Positions 46,682 to 55,020 of a DNA stretch of 60,323 nt are shown here, one piece after another. The first letter of the stretch is position 1, and each line of letters starts with the position of its first letter. The stretch is taken from NCBI GenBank assembly GCA_036002485.1, contig DASYTI010000118.1, forward strand, positions 1-60,323. The letters are read 5' to 3'. A model generated the notes under the pieces. The model was not told where the DNA came from and ran no database searches. It saw nothing but the letters and a program-made list of their open reading frames with translations. The position numbers and the translations under genes are program-made. The stretch is from Candidatus Methylomirabilota bacterium (GTDB taxonomy: Bacteria; Methylomirabilota; Methylomirabilia; Rokubacteriales; CSP1-6).

Positions 46682-47809
46682 GTGAACCAGGTGTGGATAG
46701 CCGGGGTGGGGATGACCCGCTTCGGCCGGCGCGACGAAACCCTCCCCGACCTCATGGCCGAGGCCGCCCTGTCCGCCCTCGCGGATGCCATGATCGAGGA
46801 GCCCGACGGCCTCGTGGTGGCCGCCATGAATCCGGAGGAGTTCACCGGAGCGGGCAACTACGGCTCGCTCATCAATACGCATCTCGGCCTGTCCCACGTC
46901 CCCGCCCTCCGCGTGGAGACGGCCACATCTTCCGGGGTCGCGGCTGTCTATACCGCGTTTGCCGCGATAGCCTCGGGGCTGCACAAGACTATCCTCGTGG
47001 TGGGCGGCGAGAAGATGAGCCATATGCCGACGCCGCGGGTCTCGGAGATCATCGGCCGATCCATCGACCCCCACGAGCGGAGCTATGGCACGACCATGCC
47101 GGCCCTGGCGGGGCTCATCACGCGAGCGGCCATGCAGCGTCGCGGCCTCACCCTCAAGGAGATCTCCCAGGTCGCCGTCAAGAACCACGCCAATGGGGCG
47201 CGCAACCCGCTGGCCCACTTCCAGGAGGCGGTGACGCTCGAGACCGTCATGGAGAGCCGCCTCGTGGCCGATCCGCTCCGGCTCTTCCACTGCTGCCCCA
47301 TCTCCGACGGCGCGGCAGCCCTCGTCATGACCGCCGAGCCGGCGGAGGTTCGCATCGCCGGCATCGGGCAGGGCACCGACACGATCGCCATGCGCTACCG
47401 GAACGACCTGACCGCCTTCGTGGCAACCCAGACGGCCGCTCAAGTGGCGTACCGGATGGCGGGCTTCGGTCCCGAGCGCGTCGAGGTCGCGGAGATCCAT
47501 GACGCGTTTACCCCCTTCGAGATCATCTCGCTCGAGGACACGGGGCTCATCCCGCCGGGCAAGGCCGGGCGGGCCACCCTCGAGGGCGAGACGGCGCTGG
47601 ACGGTCGGCTGCCCATCAATACCTCGGGCGGGCTCAAGGCGCGCGGGCATCCCCTGGCGGGCACCGGTATCGCGCAGCTCGTCGAGCTTTGCTGGCAGCT
47701 CCGCGGTATGGCGGCGGGACGTCAGGTCCAGGCCCAGGTCGGGCTCGCCCAGTCCATCGGCGGCCTCGCCACCAACAACTGGGTGACCTTGCTCGAGGCG
47801 CGTCGGTGA
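46682..47809 (+). CDS. Thiolase-like protein, second copy (no catalytic Cys)
   Basis: 375-aa thiolase-fold protein starting VNQVWIAGVGMTRFGRR, the family's usual N-terminus, so GTG 46682 is secure although no ribosome site precedes it. At the nucleophile position it reads ETATSSGVAAVYTA near residue 82, with Thr for Cys. The GHP His motif is intact (TSGGLKARGHPLAGTG near 316). Followed with a 4-nt overlap by a DUF35 protein, as in the pair at 7796-9358. A retro-aldolase or acyl-transfer role is more likely than classic thiolysis (inference). Confidence 0.85.
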   Translation: MNQVWIAGVGMTRFGRRDETLPDLMAEAALSALADAMIEEPDGLVVAAMNPEEFTGAGNYGSLINTHLGLSHVPALRVETATSSGVAAVYTAFAAIASGLHKTILVVGGEKMSHMPTPRVSEIIGRSIDPHERSYGTTMPALAGLITRAAMQRRGLTLKEISQVAVKNHANGARNPLAHFQEAVTLETVMESRLVADPLRLFHCCPISDGAAALVMTAEPAEVRIAGIGQGTDTIAMRYRNDLTAFVATQTAAQVAYRMAGFGPERVEVAEIHDAFTPFEIISLEDTGLIPPGKAGRATLEGETALDGRLPINTSGGLKARGHPLAGTGIAQLVELCWQLRGMAAGRQVQAQVGLAQSIGGLATNNWVTLLEARR

Positions 47810-48237
47810 ACGTCCACGCGCTCCCGGCCTCACGCTGCCCGCGCTGTCATCGCCTGGTGGTGCCGCCGGCGCGACTCTGCCCCGACCACCCGGTGACCAT
47901 GGAGGCCGCGACCGTTGCCAATATCGGCGAGGTCGTGTCGTTTACCACGCTCCACTCGCCGCCCGAGGGCTTCAAGGCCCCCCTCCATATCGCGCTGGTG
48001 GAGCTCGACGGCGGCGCCCGGCTCTTCTGCCACGGCGAGGAGACGCGCGGCATCAGGATCGGCTCGAGCGTGGGCGTCGAATCGGTCGATCACGTGTTTT
48101 ACTTCTCGCACATGGGGTTCGCGGATCGGGCGCGGCTCTTCTGGCGGCGGGCGGGCGCCAGTGGCGAGAAGGTCGCCTCCATCACCAAGAGCGTGGTCCA
48201 GGGCATCTGGAGAGGACGGTCCCGTGGCGACAGCTAG
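47806..48237 (+). CDS. DUF35 OB-fold partner protein, second copy
   Basis: 143 aa. The N-terminal zinc ribbon reads CPRCHRLVVPPARLCPDH, that is CxxC then CxxH, so the last ligand is His rather than Cys. The OB-fold follows (IGEVVSFTTLHSPPEGF). GTG 47806 overlaps the thiolase-like stop; the end overlaps the CoA-transferase start by 14 nt, so three genes are translationally coupled. Role: acyl-CoA handling for the thiolase-fold partner, by analogy. Confidence 0.82.
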   Translation: MNVHALPASRCPRCHRLVVPPARLCPDHPVTMEAATVANIGEVVSFTTLHSPPEGFKAPLHIALVELDGGARLFCHGEETRGIRIGSSVGVESVDHVFYFSHMGFADRARLFWRRAGASGEKVASITKSVVQGIWRGRSRGDS

Positions 48238-49495
48238 GAAGAAGGCGTCGGCGAAGAAAGGACGGTCCCCCTCACCCCGTCCCTCTCCCCCACTGGGGGA
48301 GAGGGGGGAAAGCCCGCCGCTCGCGGGTATTCGCGTGCTCGACCTGACCCGCGTGCTGGCCGGCCCCTTCTGCTCGATGATCCTGGGCGACATGGGGGCG
48401 GAGGTCATCAAGGTCGAGGAGCCGGGCAAGGGGGATGACACGCGCGGCTGGCCGCCCTTCGCGGGGGGCGAGGCGACGTATTTCCTCTCCGTGAACCGCA
48501 ACAAGAAGAGCCTGACCCTCAACATGAAGGCGCCCGACGGGCAGGCCATACTGAGAAAGCTCGTGGCCAAGGCCGACGTGGTGCTCGAGAATTTCCGGCC
48601 CGGCACCATGGAGCGGCTGGGCTTCGGCTTCGCGGCGCTCCGCAAGCTGAACCCCCGCCTGATCTACTGCGCCATCTCGGGCTTCGGCGAGAGCGGCCCC
48701 GAGGCCTTGCGCCCGGGCTATGACCTCATCGTCCAGGGCGAGTCAGGCGTGATGGACCTCACCGGCTTCGCCGACGGCCCGCCCGTCAAGGTGGGCAACT
48801 CCGTGGCTGATCTCGTCTCCGGTATGGCGGCCGCCCATGGCGTGACCCTCGCGCTTCTTTCGCGCGCCCGTACCGGCAAGGGCCAGAAGGTCGAGATCGG
48901 CATGCTGGATGTCATGGCCTCGCTCCTGACCTATCAGGCGGGGCTCTACTGGAATGCCGGGGGCCGGCCTGCGCGTCGCGGCAACCAGCATCCCTCGATC
49001 GTGCCCTACGAGGTGTTCCAGTCGCAGGACGCCTACCTGACGCTGGGCGTGGCCAACAACTCCCTCTTCGAGCGCATGTGCCGCGCCATCGGCCGGGAAG
49101 AGCTCGCGAAGGACCCGCGCTTCGATTCCGAGACCAATCGCGTGACCAATCGCGAGACGCTCGTCCCGCTCCTGAATTCGATCTTCTCGACGCGCCCGGC
49201 CTCCGACTGGCTCGAGCGCCTCGACGAAGCGGGCGTGCCCGCGGGCCGGATCAAGACCGTGGCCGAGGTCTGCGACAGCGAGCATCTTCGCGCGCGCGGC
49301 ATGTTCGTCCAGCTCCAGCATCCGAAGGCCGGGGCCGTCACCGCCATGGGCGTGCCCATCCGCCTCTGGGACACGCCGGGGTCCGCGCAAGCTCCCGCGC
49401 CCCTCCTTGGCCAGCACACCGACGAGATCCTGACCGGCCTCCTCGGCATCCCCAAGGCCAAGGTCGACCAGCTCCGCGCCGACAGCGTGGTCTAG
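48224..49495 (+). CDS. Family III (CaiB/BaiF) CoA-transferase with REP-encoded N-terminal segment
   Basis: 423 aa. The family core starts LAGIRVLDLTRVLAGPFC near residue 34 and continues MILGDMGAEVIKVEEPG, FLSVNRNKKSLTLNM and GYDLIVQGESGVMDLTG near 165 with the catalytic Asp. Such enzymes move CoA between carboxylic acids or isomerise acyl-CoAs. Residues about 15-29 (SPSPRPSPPLGERGE) come from a REP-like palindrome. No start codon lies between the repeat and the conserved core, and AGAGGA precedes GTG 48224, so the repeat is probably translated. Confidence 0.88.
   Translation: MATARKKASAKKGRSPSPRPSPPLGERGESPPLAGIRVLDLTRVLAGPFCSMILGDMGAEVIKVEEPGKGDDTRGWPPFAGGEATYFLSVNRNKKSLTLNMKAPDGQAILRKLVAKADVVLENFRPGTMERLGFGFAALRKLNPRLIYCAISGFGESGPEALRPGYDLIVQGESGVMDLTGFADGPPVKVGNSVADLVSGMAAAHGVTLALLSRARTGKGQKVEIGMLDVMASLLTYQAGLYWNAGGRPARRGNQHPSIVPYEVFQSQDAYLTLGVANNSLFERMCRAIGREELAKDPRFDSETNRVTNRETLVPLLNSIFSTRPASDWLERLDEAGVPAGRIKTVAEVCDSEHLRARGMFVQLQHPKAGAVTAMGVPIRLWDTPGSAQAPAPLLGQHTDEILTGLLGIPKAKVDQLRADSVV
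48267..48309. repeat. REP-like palindrome, copy 6 (inside CoA-transferase gene)
   Basis: CCCCTCACCCCGTCCCTCTC then CCCCACTGGGGGAGAGGGG. Orientation as copy 3. It lies in frame within the first 30 codons of the CoA-transferase gene. Confidence 0.85.
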
Positions 49496-49559
49496 GTTTA
49501 GACTCCCGCCGTAGCAGGTTGTTCCCGGCGCGCCCACCACGTCGAGATGGAGGTTACCC

Positions 49560-50255
49560 GTGCCCCAGACTCCGCACGTCGAGAAGCACTTCACCGCCTC
49601 GGAGACGATTCGGGACATCGTGATCGGCATGTCCGACGGGCTGACCGTGCCCTTCGCCCTTGCCGCGGGTCTGTCCGGGGCGGTGGAGTCGACCCGGGTC
49701 ATCATCACGGCCGGCTCGGCGGAGATCGCCGCGGGCGCGATTGCCATGGGCCTGGGCGGCTACCTCGCGGCGAGGACCGACGCCGAGCACTACGCCTCCG
49801 AAGAGGCGCGCGAGAGACGCGAGACGGTCGAGATGCCGGACGAGGAGACGGAGGAGGTCGCGCAGATCTTCCGGACCTATGGCTTGCCCGAAGCGATGGC
49901 GACCCGGGTCGCGCATGCGATTCGACGGGACCGGAGGCGCTGGGTGGACTTCATGATGAGGTTCGAGCTCGGGCTCGAGCGGCCCGATCCTCGGCGGGCT
50001 AGGGTCAGCGCCCTCACCATCGGTCTGTCCTACGTGGTGGGCGGCCTCGTCCCCCTCTCGCCCTACTTCTTCACCAGGTCTCCCTCGACGGGCCTCGTCG
50101 CGTCCATCGCGGTCACCCTGCTGGCACTCCTGGTCTTCGGCTACATCAAAGGCACCTTCACGGTGCGCCGGCCTCTGCGGAGCGCCTGGCAGACGGTCGT
50201 GGTCGGCGGGCTCGCCGCCGCCGCCGCCTTCGCCATCGCCAAGTTCATCGCCTGA
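49560..50255 (+). CDS. VIT1/CCC1-type metal transporter family protein
   Basis: 231-aa membrane protein of the VIT1/CCC1 family (Fe2+/Mn2+ transport). Typical are IRDIVIGMSDGLTVPFALAA near residue 16 with the first helix, AGSAEIAAGAIAMGLGGYLA near 60, a cytoplasmic segment with acidic/basic residues (EEARERRETVEMPDEETEEV) and three C-terminal helices. GTG 49560 has GGAGG upstream. It converges with the thioredoxin-like gene with a 4-nt gap. Iron or manganese homeostasis is inferred from family. Confidence 0.85.
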   Translation: MPQTPHVEKHFTASETIRDIVIGMSDGLTVPFALAAGLSGAVESTRVIITAGSAEIAAGAIAMGLGGYLAARTDAEHYASEEARERRETVEMPDEETEEVAQIFRTYGLPEAMATRVAHAIRRDRRRWVDFMMRFELGLERPDPRRARVSALTIGLSYVVGGLVPLSPYFFTRSPSTGLVASIAVTLLALLVFGYIKGTFTVRRPLRSAWQTVVVGGLAAAAAFAIAKFIA

Positions 50256-50259
50256 CCGA

Positions 50260-50991
50260 TCAGCTGCCGACCACCTGCTTCTCGTGGAGGGCGCTCAGGA
50301 TCTCGTCGATGCCCGAGGAGGCCCAGAGGTCGAAGAAGGGCGAGGCCTGCAGGGCCGCGAACTCGCCCCGGTCGCGCTCCTTGGCCTGGGCCTCGCTCTC
50401 CCCAGGGCGCGCCGCCTGCATGTGGCCGCGCACGCGGTCCTTGTGGTAGATGGCCGGGTACTCGAAGTAGCGGTGGAGCTCCCGGAAGTCCCTGGTGTAG
50501 ATGGCCACCACGGGGAGGGAGGCCCACTCGCCGCCGTTCTTCTTGTTCATGAACTCGAGCATGAGGTCGTGATTGCCGTCCGGGTAGGCGGCGGGATCCG
50601 GGCGCCGCGTGCCCAGGATCTTCTTGCCGTCGCGGTTGAAGATGCGGAACTCGAGCCCGCCCGCCTCCGCCAGCCGGGCCAGGATGGGCATGTCGCGGCG
50701 ACAGTCCGACGACCAGTCCTCGGAGATCGCGAGGATCTTGGCGGGCCCGTTGGGCTGCGCGGCCAGCCACTTGATGGCCGCGGCCTGGTGATCGCTGAGA
50801 CGCGCCCGGGCATAGCGCTCGCGAAAGACGCCGCTATTGTCCTTGCGCGGAACGCCGATCGAGCCGGCATCGGGAAAATACCCACCCCACGCCTCGCGGG
50901 CGAGGTTCTCCGGCGTGCCGACAAACTTCACGTACTCGTCGAAGGTCATGCCCTGGGCGAAGCGCTCGGGGGTGACCGCGCTCTTAGACAC
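50260..50991 (-). CDS. Thioredoxin-fold protein with single active-site Cys
   Basis: 243 aa. After an N-terminal helical part (VTPERFAQGMTFDEYVKFV) a thioredoxin-like core has ILAISEDWSSDCRRDMPILA near residue 98, where WCxxC-type proteins have two Cys; here only the second remains (WSSDC). GTG 50991 lies inside the end of the amidohydrolase gene (8-nt overlap) with GGGAGG upstream, so it is co-translated with it. Possibly a disulfide or peroxidase-type partner; role unknown. Confidence 0.7.
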   Translation of the reverse strand: MSKSAVTPERFAQGMTFDEYVKFVGTPENLAREAWGGYFPDAGSIGVPRKDNSGVFRERYARARLSDHQAAAIKWLAAQPNGPAKILAISEDWSSDCRRDMPILARLAEAGGLEFRIFNRDGKKILGTRRPDPAAYPDGNHDLMLEFMNKKNGGEWASLPVVAIYTRDFRELHRYFEYPAIYHKDRVRGHMQAARPGESEAQAKERDRGEFAALQASPFFDLWASSGIDEILSALHEKQVVGS

Positions 50992-52456
50992 GCACGCCTC
51001 CCTTGGCGGAGGCCAAGACCTCCGCGGCCTGCTTCTCGACCACCGTGCCCTTGAAGAAGTCGGGATTGACCTCGCCCCAGAAGCGCACGGCATTGCTGAA
51101 CATGAAGTCGCGGAAATCCTCGTCGTTGAGCAGCCCGTGCTCGACCAGCTCGTAGGCCTCGGGGACGACGTCGGTCATGTCCGGCACGTCGAAGTGCCCG
51201 ATGTCCGAGCTGAAGATCGCGTTGAGCCGGGCGCCCATCGGGTTCGCGCTCTTGTTGAAGGCCCATCCATTGACGGGGTCGTCGGCCTCGCAGCCGAAAT
51301 AGAAGCGCGGGACGAACAGCTCGCGGATGTCTTGTTTCTTCTCGATCTTGCAGCGGAAGTAGTCGTCGAGATCCTCGATGCCGCCCGTCATGGTGGAGTT
51401 GGAGTCCCCCTCCAGCCCCTCGCCGCGGCGCACCGCCTCCACGAGCTCCGCGCGGCCGTACTTCTGCGCGTACTGCAGCAGAGCGGCGCGGTCGAGCTTG
51501 CTCGGATTCGTGCTCTCGATGGCCTGGCGGTTGCGCTTCTCCCAGTGGCCGACCAGATCCGCGTAGAGCATGCAGGCCCAGCCGACCCCACCCTCGAGGA
51601 AGGCGAAGTTCAGATCCGGGAAGCGTCGGGTCACCCCGCCGAAGAAGAGCGCCTTGCAGACGGCATGGCCGGCAGAGGCGAAGTGGCCGATGTGGTTGTA
51701 GCAGAAGTTCGACGGTGAGTTGCGCAGGAGGATGGAGCGCGCGCCGTTGTGGAAGCTGGGCGCGATCTTGAGCTCGCGGCACTTGGCCCACACGGGATCG
51801 TAGTCGTGGTCGCTGTCGATGCCGACCACGTCGTACCACTCGATGAGCTTCGCGGCGTCGGGCTTCTCCTCGAGGAGGGCCGGGATGGGCCGGCGCATGA
51901 GGCCGCCGACCATGATCACCTTGTAGCCGAGCTGCTTGGTGGCGAACTCGATCTCCTCGATCGCTTCCTCCGGCGTGTACATGGGGATGATGGCGGCGGG
52001 AATCACGCGATCCTCGAGCCCGCGGAACTGGTCGGCCGCGAACACGTTGTAGGCGCGGCAGATGGCCCGGCGCAGCCGGGTGTCCTGCATGCGGTGGTAG
52101 CCGAGCCCCGCCGTGGGGTAGACGACGCAGAAGTCGATGCCGAGATCGTCCAGGCGCTCGTACATGAGACGCGGCAGCATAGCGGTGGCCCGGTCGAGCA
52201 CGTTCTCGCAGGGCGAGGACCAGAAGGCCTCCTGTCCGACCCGGCGCCGGCGACGCTCGGCCAGCGTCATCTTGAGGGAGCTGGGGACCCGCTGGCTGGC
52301 GATGTCGTAGGCTTCGGCCGCCGCCTCCCCTCCGATGCGCCGGAACTCCTCCCGCATGACCGGGGCGTACTCGATCCAGTGCCCATCGGCGTCGATGATG
52401 GGGTGGCTGAGACGGGAGTGGAGCTTCCGGGCCTCCGTGTGACCGTTAGTCTGCAT
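50984..52456 (-). CDS. Amidohydrolase family 2 (ACMSD-like) metal-dependent hydrolase/decarboxylase
   Basis: 490-aa TIM-barrel protein. The family start HPIIDADGHWIEYAP near residue 17 carries the DxDxH-like metal motif, CVVYPTAGLGYHRM near 112 is a core strand, FHNGARSIL near 235 holds a metal His, and SSDIGHFDVPD near 409 holds the last Asp. This group includes decarboxylases and hydrolases of aromatic or nitrogenous acids. GGGAGG precedes ATG 52456. Divergent from a lone binding-protein gene over 156 bp. Confidence 0.87.
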   Translation of the reverse strand: MQTNGHTEARKLHSRLSHPIIDADGHWIEYAPVMREEFRRIGGEAAAEAYDIASQRVPSSLKMTLAERRRRRVGQEAFWSSPCENVLDRATAMLPRLMYERLDDLGIDFCVVYPTAGLGYHRMQDTRLRRAICRAYNVFAADQFRGLEDRVIPAAIIPMYTPEEAIEEIEFATKQLGYKVIMVGGLMRRPIPALLEEKPDAAKLIEWYDVVGIDSDHDYDPVWAKCRELKIAPSFHNGARSILLRNSPSNFCYNHIGHFASAGHAVCKALFFGGVTRRFPDLNFAFLEGGVGWACMLYADLVGHWEKRNRQAIESTNPSKLDRAALLQYAQKYGRAELVEAVRRGEGLEGDSNSTMTGGIEDLDDYFRCKIEKKQDIRELFVPRFYFGCEADDPVNGWAFNKSANPMGARLNAIFSSDIGHFDVPDMTDVVPEAYELVEHGLLNDEDFRDFMFSNAVRFWGEVNPDFFKGTVVEKQAAEVLASAKGGVRV

Positions 52457-52612
52457 GGCCGAGCCTCCCAGGAGAGCGGGTTGAGTGATGAGGTGAGGGG
52501 ATGATACCCGACCCGGGCGCCGAGCGCGACGGGATCGATGGGCCGCCCCGGCGACAATCTCGGCCGAGCGCCGAGCCGTCGATCTGGACTACGATAGCGG
52601 ACCGGAGGTGTC

Positions 52613-54160
52613 ATGAGACCCTTGCTCGTTCGCTCTGCGATCATCACGTTGGCCGTCCTGCTGCTGCTCCCCCTCTTCGCGGGGCCCGCCACGGCCGCTC
52701 CCGAGGGCACGCTCACCTGGGGAGTCCACGTCACCCTGGCTGCGCGCTGGCTCGACCCCAGCGACACCGAGGCGTTCATCACGCCCTTCCTGGTGCTGTA
52801 CGCCATCCACGACGCCCTCGTGAAGCCGATGCCGGCCGGGGACAACACGCCGAGCCTGGCCGAGTCGTGGACGGCATCGAAGGACGGGCTGAGCTATGAG
52901 TTCCTCCTGCGCAAGAGCGCCAAGTTCCACAACGGCGATCCCGTGACGGCCGAGGACGTCAAGTTCTCGTTCGACCGTTACAAGGGCGCGGGCGCCACGC
53001 TGCTGAAAGAAAAGGTGAAGGATGTGCAGGTGCTGGCCCCGAACCGCGTGCGCTTCGTCCTCAAGGAGCCGTGGCCCGACTTCATGACGTTCTATGGCAC
53101 CTCGGCCACCGGGGCGGCATGGATCGTGCCCAAGAAGTACGTCGAGAAAGTGGGCGACGACGGCTTCAAGAAGGCGCCGATCGGGGCCGGGCCCTACAAG
53201 GTGGTGAGCTTCAACCCGGGCATCGAGCTGGTCATGGAAGCGTACGAGGGTTATTGGCGAAAGGTCCCCAACGTCAAGCGGCTGGTCTTCCGCAGCATGG
53301 GCGACGAGACGACCCGCGCCGCCTCTCTCAAGGCGGGCGAGGTGGACATCGTCTATCTCCTGAGCGGGCCGGTGGCCCAGGAGATAAAGCGGACACCGGG
53401 GCTCAAGCTGGCCGCGGCCATGCCGCCCGGCGTCGCTTTCCTCGACTTGCCGGAGCAGTGGGACCCGAAATCTCCGTGGCATGACCGGCGCGTGCGGCTC
53501 GCGGCCAGCCACGCCCTTGACCGGAATGCCCTGAACCAGGCCGAGACGCTCGGCTTCTCACATCCGACGGGCGGGCTCATCCCACGGAGTCTCGAATTCG
53601 CGCGGCCCTATGAGCCGCCCGCCCACGACCCGGCCCGGGCCAAAAAGCTGCTCGCCGAGGCCGGTTATCCGAACGGATTCGACGCCGGCGAGCTGACGCC
53701 GTTTCCCCCGTTCTTCTCGCTGGCCGAGGCGATCGGCAACTACCTCCAGGCGGTGGGCATCCGCACGCGTCTCCGCACGATGGAACGTGCCGCCTTTCTC
53801 ACCGCGTGGCGCGAGCACAAGATCAAGGGCGTGATCATGGGCTTGGGGGCGCCCGCGGGCAACGCGGCGACGCGCATCGAGGTCTACGTCACCAGGAGCG
53901 GGATCTATTCCTCCGGCGTAGTGCCGGAGATCGAGGATCTCTACCAGCGCCAGGCACGGGAGCTGGACCGCAAGAAGCGCGAGGCCCTCGTCCACCAGAT
54001 CCAGCAGATCATGCACGACCGCGTGCTGCACGTGCCCATCTACGAGCTGGCCTTCCTCTGGGGCATCGGTCCGCGCGTGGAGGAGGCCTGCGTCGACCAC
54101 ATCAAGGGCTTCGCCTACTCCGCCCCCTATGAAGACCTGAAGCTCAAGGCGGGGCGATAG
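52613..54160 (+). CDS. Family 5 ABC substrate-binding protein (stand-alone)
   Basis: 515 aa. Sec signal at residues 7-27 (AIITLAVLLLLPLFAGPATA), mature start PEGTLTWGVHVTLAARWLDP, SBP_bac_5 signature LSYEFLLRKSAKFHNGDPV near 91, and RRVRLAASHALDRNAL near 290. ATG 52613 has GGAGG 5 nt upstream. No permease or ATPase genes follow; it would need the transport units at 15332-17243 or 38884-44783, or others elsewhere. Confidence 0.9.
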   Translation: MRPLLVRSAIITLAVLLLLPLFAGPATAAPEGTLTWGVHVTLAARWLDPSDTEAFITPFLVLYAIHDALVKPMPAGDNTPSLAESWTASKDGLSYEFLLRKSAKFHNGDPVTAEDVKFSFDRYKGAGATLLKEKVKDVQVLAPNRVRFVLKEPWPDFMTFYGTSATGAAWIVPKKYVEKVGDDGFKKAPIGAGPYKVVSFNPGIELVMEAYEGYWRKVPNVKRLVFRSMGDETTRAASLKAGEVDIVYLLSGPVAQEIKRTPGLKLAAAMPPGVAFLDLPEQWDPKSPWHDRRVRLAASHALDRNALNQAETLGFSHPTGGLIPRSLEFARPYEPPAHDPARAKKLLAEAGYPNGFDAGELTPFPPFFSLAEAIGNYLQAVGIRTRLRTMERAAFLTAWREHKIKGVIMGLGAPAGNAATRIEVYVTRSGIYSSGVVPEIEDLYQRQARELDRKKREALVHQIQQIMHDRVLHVPIYELAFLWGIGPRVEEACVDHIKGFAYSAPYEDLKLKAGR

Positions 54161-54252
54161 GAATCTAGGTGACCGCCACTCCGGACGGGTTCTGGACCCG
54201 TATACGATAACTCACATTGACGGAATGGAGCCCCGCGGGTAGCGTGTTGGCG

Positions 54253-54849
54253 ATGGCGATTTCTCCCACGCGTACGCGCCGCTGGACCCGGCGGGAATAC
54301 GAGCGCCTCATTGAGGTCGGCGTGTTCCGGCCTGGCGAGCGCCTCGAGCTGCTGGCCGGGCATCTGGTCGTTAGCGAGCCGCAGGGAAGCCTCCACGCCA
54401 CGGCAATTGGGCTTGTCGAGGATGCCCTGCGCGCATGCTTTGGATCGGGCTGGCACGTGCGCGTGCAGATGCCGATCGCCCTTGACGACGAATCCGAGCC
54501 GGAGCCCGACGTTGCGGTGGTGCCTGGAGGACGGCGGGACTACGAGCTGGCTCATCCAGAGCGGCCCGCGCTGCTCGTCGAGGTCTCCGAGTCCTCGCTC
54601 GCTGATGACCGCGGCGCCAAAGCCGCTCTCTATGCTCGGGCCGGGGTGCCGGAGTACTGGATCGTCAACCTCGTGGGCCGTTCCCTGGAGGTACGTCGCG
54701 AGCCGCTGCAGACGGCAAACGCACCTCTCGGCTGGAGCTACAAGGTGGTGATGGTTCTGGAGCCCGGCGCGTCAGTCAGTCCACTGGCGTGTCCGACAGC
54801 GCGGATCCAGATCGTCGATCTTCTCCCGCACGCGCGATACTCGCGCTAG
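54253..54849 (+). CDS. Uma2-family putative endonuclease (DUF820)
   Basis: 198 aa of the PD-(D/E)XK-like Uma2 family. The family pattern is complete: RRWTRREYERLIEVGVFRPG at the start, LLAGHLVVSEPQGSLH, EPEPDVAVVPGG near 82, LLVEVSESSLADDRGAKAAL near 107 with Glu and Lys of the core, and GVPEYWIVNL near 134. These proteins are numerous in cyanobacteria and soil bacteria, with function unproven. ATG 54253 chosen for position of the family start; ATG 54217 is possible. The stop is embedded in the palindromic element at 54846. Confidence 0.85.
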   Translation: MAISPTRTRRWTRREYERLIEVGVFRPGERLELLAGHLVVSEPQGSLHATAIGLVEDALRACFGSGWHVRVQMPIALDDESEPEPDVAVVPGGRRDYELAHPERPALLVEVSESSLADDRGAKAALYARAGVPEYWIVNLVGRSLEVRREPLQTANAPLGWSYKVVMVLEPGASVSPLACPTARIQIVDLLPHARYSR

Positions 54850-54929
54850 GGGACTCGGAGGGGGGCTTCGCCCCCTTCCGAACCTCCCCCGAAGGGCTGC
54901 GCCGGCAAAGCCGACGCTCGAAGCGGACC
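54846..54929 (+). repeat. GC-rich 3' palindromic element, copy B
   Basis: CTAGGGGACTCGGAGGGGGG to GCTCGAAGCGGACC; the reverse complement of copy A (22683-22771) apart from a variable middle. The first stem is TCGGAGGGGGGC-TTCG-CCCCCTTCCGA, the second GCGCCGGC-AAA-GCCGACGC. It begins at the stop codon of the Uma2 gene. Confidence 0.75.
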
Positions 54930-55020
54930 AGCAATTGCGCACCGGCTGCTTCAACCGTCTGCGGCCGACTCCTCCGACAGGCTCCTAGCCTGCGTCCTTT
55001 CAGCATCCCGTGGCGCCGAG

